A DNA stretch of 44,444 nucleotides, from assembly GCA_040266255.1 (NCBI GenBank), contig JBDQEV010000008.1, positions 1 through 44,444 on the forward strand, read 5' to 3'. Origin of the DNA: Comchoanobacter sp040266255 (GTDB taxonomy: Bacteria > Pseudomonadota > Gammaproteobacteria > Comchoanobacterales > Comchoanobacteraceae). The notes beneath the pieces are model-generated. The model searched no databases. It saw only the letters and a program-made list of their open reading frames with translations, and was not told the origin of the DNA. This document shows, in pieces, positions 40,251 through 44,444 of this stretch (positions within the stretch are counted from its first letter, which is position 1; every line of letters starts with the position of its first letter). A program made the position numbers and the translations under genes.

Positions 40251-41111
40251 ATGTTAAGATTGATTGCATCACTGATCATTGTAGGGTGCACACAAGTACT
40301 TGCAGATGAGATAGGTATGGTGGTTAATAATGAATTGATTACTAAAGCTGAAGTAACAGAGAATTTAGAATGTTTTTCGAAGTTTGCAAACTTATCTGAA
40401 TCACAGCAACTAGATCCTGCATTAGAGCAATCAGTAAAAGAAATGCTCATTAGAAAAGTGTTAATTCAAGATTTTGCAGATCGGAATAAGATTACTTTGA
40501 CGGATGAAGAAGAAGGTAGTGCAATATCTAATTATTTGTCTTCAGTCGGGACTGATAAGGACTTTGATGAGCACGTTGCTGATATGGGGGTACCACCAAA
40601 ATGGGTGCGAGAGTTTATAAAGAGCCAAGCATTAATGGGGAAAGTGGGCTCAATGGTCGTAGGTAGACAAGTTCAGATCAGTGATGAAGAGGTGACTGCC
40701 TTGAGAGATAGCTTATACGATGAAAATTGTCAGTACCTACTGCGTTCTTGGATTTTGCCACATGGTCATGAAAAAGCAAATATGGAAGAGGTGAAGAAGA
40801 TCAAGCATGATTGGGCAAAAACATCTCAAACACCAGCTGAAGGCGAAGTATTAGAGTTAGGGTGGAAGAAAAAAGATGAATTGCCTAGTTTATTTATTTC
40901 AGCAATTGAAGGGATTGGTACAGGGAATGTTGTAGGGCCAGTTGTTAGTGAAAATGGTTACCACTTAGTATGGTACGAAGGTTTAAAAGTGCCAGTTTTG
41001 CCGACTTTAGATGAATTGAGAAATGTATTATTTCAGAGAGATGTTCAGCAAAAACTATCTGAATGGTTAGTTAAATTAGAAGATAATAGTGTTGTGATTA
41101 GAAAATCATGA
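40251..41111 (+). CDS. surA: SurA-like periplasmic chaperone/prolyl isomerase, one PPIase domain
   Basis: 286 residues against 428 in E. coli. The N-terminus MLRLIASLIIVGCTQVLADE is a signal peptide; it can also be read as a lipobox (IVGC). The SurA N-terminal chaperone domain follows (IGMVVNNELITKAEV, MLIRKVLIQDFADRN, ITLTDEEE), then a single parvulin-like domain (about residues 165-255, GTGNVVGPVVSENGYHLVWYEG) and the C-terminal helix. It escorts outer membrane proteins to BamA. Its stop overlaps ksgA (ATGA). The usual neighbours lptD and pdxA are missing. Confidence 0.87.
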   Translation: MLRLIASLIIVGCTQVLADEIGMVVNNELITKAEVTENLECFSKFANLSESQQLDPALEQSVKEMLIRKVLIQDFADRNKITLTDEEEGSAISNYLSSVGTDKDFDEHVADMGVPPKWVREFIKSQALMGKVGSMVVGRQVQISDEEVTALRDSLYDENCQYLLRSWILPHGHEKANMEEVKKIKHDWAKTSQTPAEGEVLELGWKKKDELPSLFISAIEGIGTGNVVGPVVSENGYHLVWYEGLKVPVLPTLDELRNVLFQRDVQQKLSEWLVKLEDNSVVIRKS

Positions 41112-41875
41112 GCCGATTTGCGCATAATAAACGCTTTGGGCAACACTTTCTAAGGGACCAGTCTATTTTAAGGTTGATTGCTTCTTATGGTCATTTGAAT
41201 TCAGATAGTATCTGTATTGAAGTTGGGCCAGGGCAGGGGGCTTTGACGCACCATCTGATTGCCACAGGCGCCAATATTATTGCAATAGAGCTTGATACAC
41301 GTCTTGAAAACCGGTTGAATAATCTTGCGCAGAAACACATAAATTTCTCTTTAAATATGGGAGATGCTTTGGTTTATGACTTCGATATGTTGGTTAATCA
41401 TCAGCCATTTAGTTTGATTTCAAACCTGCCATACGAAATCTCAACACCGATGATTTTTAAGTTGGCAAAGTGTAAAAATTTGCAGGCAGTTGTTTTATTA
41501 TTGCAACAAGAAGTTGTAATGCGGATGTGTGCAGATGTTGGTTCTTCAAACTATGGACGTCTTTCTGTAATGAGTCAGTATTACTTTAATTGTGAGGCAT
41601 TAGTAGAGGTAGGACCTGAATGTTTTTCACCGCCACCCAAAGTGATGTCACAAGTTGTGAGATGTATTCCAAAGCCTAGGCATGACAATATTGATGATAC
41701 AAAGCTAGAAGATTTTGTTAAAGTACTATTTGCTCACCGTCGTAAAATGATCAGGCAGCTTTTCAAAAATCAGCTTTCTGATGTAGATTGGCAAGAGTTG
41801 GGTATAGATTCAAGTGCTCGGCCACAATCATTATCGATTGAAGAGATCATTAGGTTGTTTCAGTACTGTCAGTAG
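41108..41875 (+). CDS. ksgA: 16S rRNA dimethyladenosine transferase KsgA
   Basis: 255 residues. NKRFGQHFLRDQSIL opens the protein, IEVGPGQGALTHHLI is the SAM loop near residue 37, and NLPYEISTPMIFKL is the catalytic NLPY motif near residue 113. It dimethylates two adjacent adenines in helix 45 of 16S rRNA. It overlaps surA by 4 bp. The pdxA gene, normally between surA and ksgA, is absent. Confidence 0.96.
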   Translation: MSRFAHNKRFGQHFLRDQSILRLIASYGHLNSDSICIEVGPGQGALTHHLIATGANIIAIELDTRLENRLNNLAQKHINFSLNMGDALVYDFDMLVNHQPFSLISNLPYEISTPMIFKLAKCKNLQAVVLLLQQEVVMRMCADVGSSNYGRLSVMSQYYFNCEALVEVGPECFSPPPKVMSQVVRCIPKPRHDNIDDTKLEDFVKVLFAHRRKMIRQLFKNQLSDVDWQELGIDSSARPQSLSIEEIIRLFQYCQ

Positions 41876-41886
41876 ATCATAGTCAG

Positions 41887-41958
41887 TGCCGGAGACAGGA
41901 TTTGAACCTGCGACCTACTAATTACGAGTTAGTTGCTCTACCACTGAGCTACACCGGC
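41887..41958 (-). tRNA. tRNA-Thr (anticodon CGT)
   Basis: On the minus strand: acceptor GCCGGTG with CTCCGGC (one T-T mismatch at the sixth pair), D-arm GCTC/GAGC, anticodon stem ACTAA/TTAGT with loop CTCGTAA (anticodon CGT, reads ACG), and T-arm TTCAAAT. Discriminator A; CCA not encoded. Confidence 0.92.
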
Positions 41959-42052
41959 AGTTAGGGAATTATACTGCAATTTCTTTTTTACATCCATACT
42001 TGGGGTTTGGGTAAAGATCATTTACAATGATTGAAATATTCGAGATCTGCCC

Positions 42053-43363
42053 ATGAACCACTTATTTGATAAAAGCCCTAGAGATGTACTGTTAGAGCTG
42101 TTTTTACCAATGGCTGTTGGTTTTATGATGTTGGTTTGCATGGATTTTGCGGATGTGATTGTAGCCCAAATGATCTCTGCAAAAGCATTAAGTATAGTTA
42201 GCTACTGTTTCCCCATTATATATTTTGTGTTAGCTGCAGGGATTGGTCTAAATCAAGGTTTAACAGTAACTGGTGCTGATGCATACTCTAAAGGAGATAC
42301 TAAAAAGCTACATCAATTAATCACAACTGCGATCAGTTTAGCAGTTGTATTAGCTTTAGGGATGGCAATGATTGTGTGGGTTTTAATGACGACTCATGGA
42401 GTAGATCAAAGTTTTATGGTTTACATTGAGGAAATTAAGTCTTTTCTTGCAATTATGCTATCAAGTGCCATTCCGTTATTTATTTTATTGGTGCTTTGTG
42501 CATGGTTACAGATACAAGGAAAAGTACATATTATTAGAAATACATTGGTGCTGATGCTGTTTTCTACAATAGGATTACATACTTTGCTTGCGCTACCAAT
42601 AGGGTTGAACTTAGGAATTAATGGTATTGCGACATCAAAGTGTACCGTGGTGATAATAGGGATTTTATATGTATTATCAAAGATCAGAAAAGAACACTTC
42701 CATTTATCATTGGCCGATAGAAAGAGTGCATTTGTACTGAGTCAGAATATATTCGCCGCAATTGGTATCCAAGTGTTAGTCCCATTTTATTTATATCTCT
42801 TAAACCAGTTTGTTGCAGACTTTGGTGTAGATGCAGTTGCTGGTTTCATCACGGGTTATCGTATTGCAATGTTAATGGTTATTCCAATACTGGCTGTATT
42901 GATTGCACTAATGGTACTTATTTCACATTATGATAGCTTAAAGATGCAGTCTCAGATTAATGAAACCATGCGCTATATCTTATCAAGAGGAAGTATCACA
43001 ATTTTCATGGCTTTAATTGTAACGGCTTGCATTGGTAAAGTCTGGATGGATATGAGTGGTGTAGAAGCTGCTGTCAAAGAGATTGCAATGCAGTATTTAT
43101 TGCTGGCTATTATGCTCACTGTATTTGAGTTTGTTGTAGGGGTATCAATTGTCTTCCATCAGGCTATTCAAAAACCGATGTCAGCATTGTCATTGGCGCT
43201 CACAAAGACAATTATTTTCCCAATACCACTGTTATATATTGCAGCCAGTTACCAAGCTAGTTTAATGAGTGTATGGTTCGCACTCTTATTGGCATTTGCT
43301 ATTTCAGGTGTAATTAGCCTCAGTAAGTTATACTTAGAAGGTGTTTTAAGTATAAAGAAATGA
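42053..43363 (+). CDS. MATE-family multidrug/metabolite efflux transporter
   Basis: 436 residues with about twelve membrane segments in two halves. The N-terminal LELFLPMAVGFMMLVCMDFADVI and the AGIGLNQGLTVTGADAYSKGD loop are typical of MATE proteins, which use sodium or proton gradients to export cations, drugs or metabolites. There is no strong ribosome site. It is flanked by tRNA-Thr and a hairpin terminator. The substrate cannot be inferred. Confidence 0.85.
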   Translation: MNHLFDKSPRDVLLELFLPMAVGFMMLVCMDFADVIVAQMISAKALSIVSYCFPIIYFVLAAGIGLNQGLTVTGADAYSKGDTKKLHQLITTAISLAVVLALGMAMIVWVLMTTHGVDQSFMVYIEEIKSFLAIMLSSAIPLFILLVLCAWLQIQGKVHIIRNTLVLMLFSTIGLHTLLALPIGLNLGINGIATSKCTVVIIGILYVLSKIRKEHFHLSLADRKSAFVLSQNIFAAIGIQVLVPFYLYLLNQFVADFGVDAVAGFITGYRIAMLMVIPILAVLIALMVLISHYDSLKMQSQINETMRYILSRGSITIFMALIVTACIGKVWMDMSGVEAAVKEIAMQYLLLAIMLTVFEFVVGVSIVFHQAIQKPMSALSLALTKTIIFPIPLLYIAASYQASLMSVWFALLLAFAISGVISLSKLYLEGVLSIKK

Positions 43364-43365
43364 AA

Positions 43366-43387
43366 AAGCACACTAAAAAGTGTGCTT
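43366..43387 (-). terminator. hairpin terminator between convergent genes
   Basis: AAGCACAC/GTGTGCTT stem with a six-base loop. Read on the minus strand it is followed by TTTTTC, so it best ends the unknown gene at 43422; it can also serve the MATE gene on the plus strand, three bases after its stop. Confidence 0.7.
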
Positions 43388-43421
43388 AATATTGAGCAAT
43401 AGTCGCTCCTAAACTTCTTAA

Positions 43422-43853
43422 TTAGAAGCTAGATGTACTCGTATTATTATGCTCTAAATTCGCTGAAACGTAATTCCAGGCAACAGCAGAAGCGATTGTA
43501 CCAACAGCAGTTAATGAGCCAATAAGCTGATATTTGATTATATCACGCTCTTGTTGTTTTTTTGCTTGCTCATCTGCTAAATTTACAAGTTTGTTAACAG
43601 CAGTAGCGATTTTTTCTTCTCGAGCTAATTCTTGTTCTTCTTGTTGGCGTAACCTGTCTGTTGTTTGCCGTATGCGATGTTCATTATAGATAGTTGCCCC
43701 AAATGCCACAGCCCTTGGGTTACCCTTTAGTACTTCTGTTGCAATCGTACCAGCTGTTCCTATAGCTGCATCCACTTGATCAGAGCCTATTAGTCTTGTT
43801 GCTATTTTAGCCATTGCCTTTCCAGCAAAGATACCGTTAGTTAATTTCATCAT
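43422..43853 (-). CDS. unknown small protein with glycine-rich hydrophobic N-terminus
   Basis: 143 residues from the ATG at 43853, which has AAGG seven bases upstream (a second ATG follows at once). The N-terminal 55 residues are Ala/Gly/Ile-rich (TNGIFAGKAMAKIATRLIG; AAIGTAGTIATEVL). A charged coiled coil follows (about 60-105, RLRQQEEQELAREEKIATAV), then a C-terminal membrane-like segment (QLIGSLTAVGTIASAVAW) and a polar Ser/Thr tail. No family is recognised. It has its own terminator. The layout fits a small membrane-associated protein. Confidence 0.55.
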   Translation of the reverse strand: MMKLTNGIFAGKAMAKIATRLIGSDQVDAAIGTAGTIATEVLKGNPRAVAFGATIYNEHRIRQTTDRLRQQEEQELAREEKIATAVNKLVNLADEQAKKQQERDIIKYQLIGSLTAVGTIASAVAWNYVSANLEHNNTSTSSF

Positions 43854-44028
43854 AAGTCTACCTTCTTTTTTTTGCATATTATACAATATTTTGCGTTATT
43901 TATCAACCCTTCTTTCTTTGAGGTGTTTCAATGCAGCGACTAGATTAGTGCTTGTCGGAGAAAAAAGTTGCAGAATAATTTGATCAGTTTTTTAACAATA
44001 TGCTGCTGTCACGCTATTTTTGTTATAG

Positions 44029-44160
44029 CGGAGTGCGGTTCTTTATTTTTTCATTGGGGACGTTGATGTCTTATTAATTTTTCTGGCACTTGTTCTGTCT
44101 TACATAAGCACTGTATTGATCAGAAGAAGATTAGCTGTAAATAATACAACCAGTTTGTGA
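44029..44160 (+). other. hydrophobic open frame without start, possible gene remnant
   Basis: In the 43854-44170 gap, 43 open codons end with a hydrophobic segment (VDVLLIFLALVLSYISTVLI), a basic RRRLA and TTSL, then TGA ten bases before the next gene. No ATG, GTG or TTG precedes the hydrophobic part in frame. A second frame opens at the ATG at 44000 (MLLSRYFCYSGVRFF) and stops inside it, so a frameshifted small membrane gene is possible. Otherwise the gap shows nothing I can name. Confidence 0.25.
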
Positions 44161-44170
44161 TGGGAGTATA

Positions 44171-44444
44171 ATGTCTTTTTCAATAGCAATCATTGGTGAT
44201 TATGGAGTTGGTAAGTCAACTTTATCTGAAGTGTTTTCAAGCAGTGGTGTCAAAATGGTTCAGTTAAGTCAATTAAAAATATTGCAACAAAATGATACCC
44301 TACAAAGTTTTTTGCAAAGAAAAGTGATATCAAAAAGTGATATCAATGCGATTCAAGCTCATATCCAGGTAATGCAAGAAAAGTATAATAAAATTATATT
44401 TGAAATTCCGCCAAATTTTTTTAAATCTAAATATATTGCACAGG
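44171..44444 (+). CDS. coaE: dephospho-CoA kinase-like P-loop protein (5' part)
   Basis: The gene runs off the window after 91 codons. It starts MSFSIAIIGDYGVGKSTLSE with a Walker A loop (GDYGVGKST) and continues SSSGVKMVQLSQL, where CoaE has GxxVIDAD. A later strand IIFEIPPNFF corresponds to VVPLLVE of CoaE. The usual GGIGSGKS loop is altered and the DAD motif is not seen, so this is a divergent CoaE or another P-loop kinase. GGGAG lies five bases before the ATG. A 13-bp tandem duplication lies at 44320-44345. Confidence 0.6.
   Translation, partial: MSFSIAIIGDYGVGKSTLSEVFSSSGVKMVQLSQLKILQQNDTLQSFLQRKVISKSDINAIQAHIQVMQEKYNKIIFEIPPNFFKSKYIAQ

Noticed and set aside
44000..44160. Possible pilD (prepilin peptidase) remnant before coaE
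   Set aside because: The pilD-coaE neighbourhood is common in gammaproteobacteria and the stretch is hydrophobic, but no PilD motif is visible.

Overview
The window is AT-rich DNA from a gammaproteobacterium, most likely a host-associated or intracellular one with a reduced genome. Several gene orders are classic for the class: pepP-ubiH-ubiI, rlmE-ftsH-glmM, rpsB-tsf-pyrH-frr-uppS-cdsA-bamA-skp-rnhB-dnaE, surA-ksgA, and ratA divergent from smpB. Each of these clusters except pepP-ubi and ratA/smpB is thinned compared with E. coli: folP, dxr, rseP, lpxD-fabZ-lpxA-lpxB, lptD and pdxA are all absent from their usual places. Eukaryote-like features (an IQ motif, BspA-type leucine-rich repeats) and the gene-order loss suggest a relative of Legionellales/Coxiella-like or protist-associated gammaproteobacteria. 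That placement is inference; the sequence contains no 16S rRNA gene.

Layout. 1-2.9 kb (minus): SpmB/SpmA-type membrane pair, M23 endopeptidase, a 52-residue CDGSH iron-sulfur protein and superoxide dismutase. 2.9-7.2 kb (plus): 2-Cys peroxiredoxin, rlmE, ftsH and a short glmM. 7.2-11.6 kb (minus): a LuxR-type HTH protein, then pepP-ubiH-ubiI-dapB with overlapping ends. 11.7-14.0 kb is an accessory island. It holds two paralogous membrane proteins (one with an IQ motif) that share a 68-bp identical 3' module, a frameshifted small membrane gene, another small membrane protein and a 154-bp element with inverted ends. 14.1-26.1 kb (plus): wrbA and the long rpsB-to-dnaE housekeeping run. 26.1-29.1 kb: ung, tRNA-Arg, ferredoxin, two unknown proteins, the bolA-like/grxD pair and a 54-residue protein. 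29.2-32.5 kb: a 969-residue flavin/iron-sulfur oxidoreductase and ssrA (tmRNA). 32.6-36.0 kb is a second accessory island: two BspA-like leucine-rich-repeat genes, a dead third copy and a degenerate partial copy of ssrA between them. 36.0-44.4 kb: a Trm112-like protein, HIT protein, PerM-type permease, smpB/ratA, two unknown probably paralogous proteins, surA, ksgA, tRNA-Thr, a MATE transporter, a small unknown and the start of a coaE-like kinase gene.

How the genes work together. The housekeeping blocks cover translation (S2, EF-Ts, RRF, SmpB/tmRNA, KsgA, RlmE), envelope assembly (BamA, Skp, SurA, UppS, CdsA, GlmM, M23), ubiquinone synthesis (UbiH/UbiI) and oxidative or iron-sulfur defence (SodB, AhpC, CDGSH, GrxD/BolA, FdxA). 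The outer-membrane protein assembly route is kept, while the lipid A and LPS-export genes that normally sit beside it are missing here. The two accessory islands are where new biology is most likely: a patchwork family of candidate host-interacting membrane proteins at 11.7-13.7 kb, and an LRR family expanding by tandem duplication next to tmRNA at 32.5-35.8 kb.
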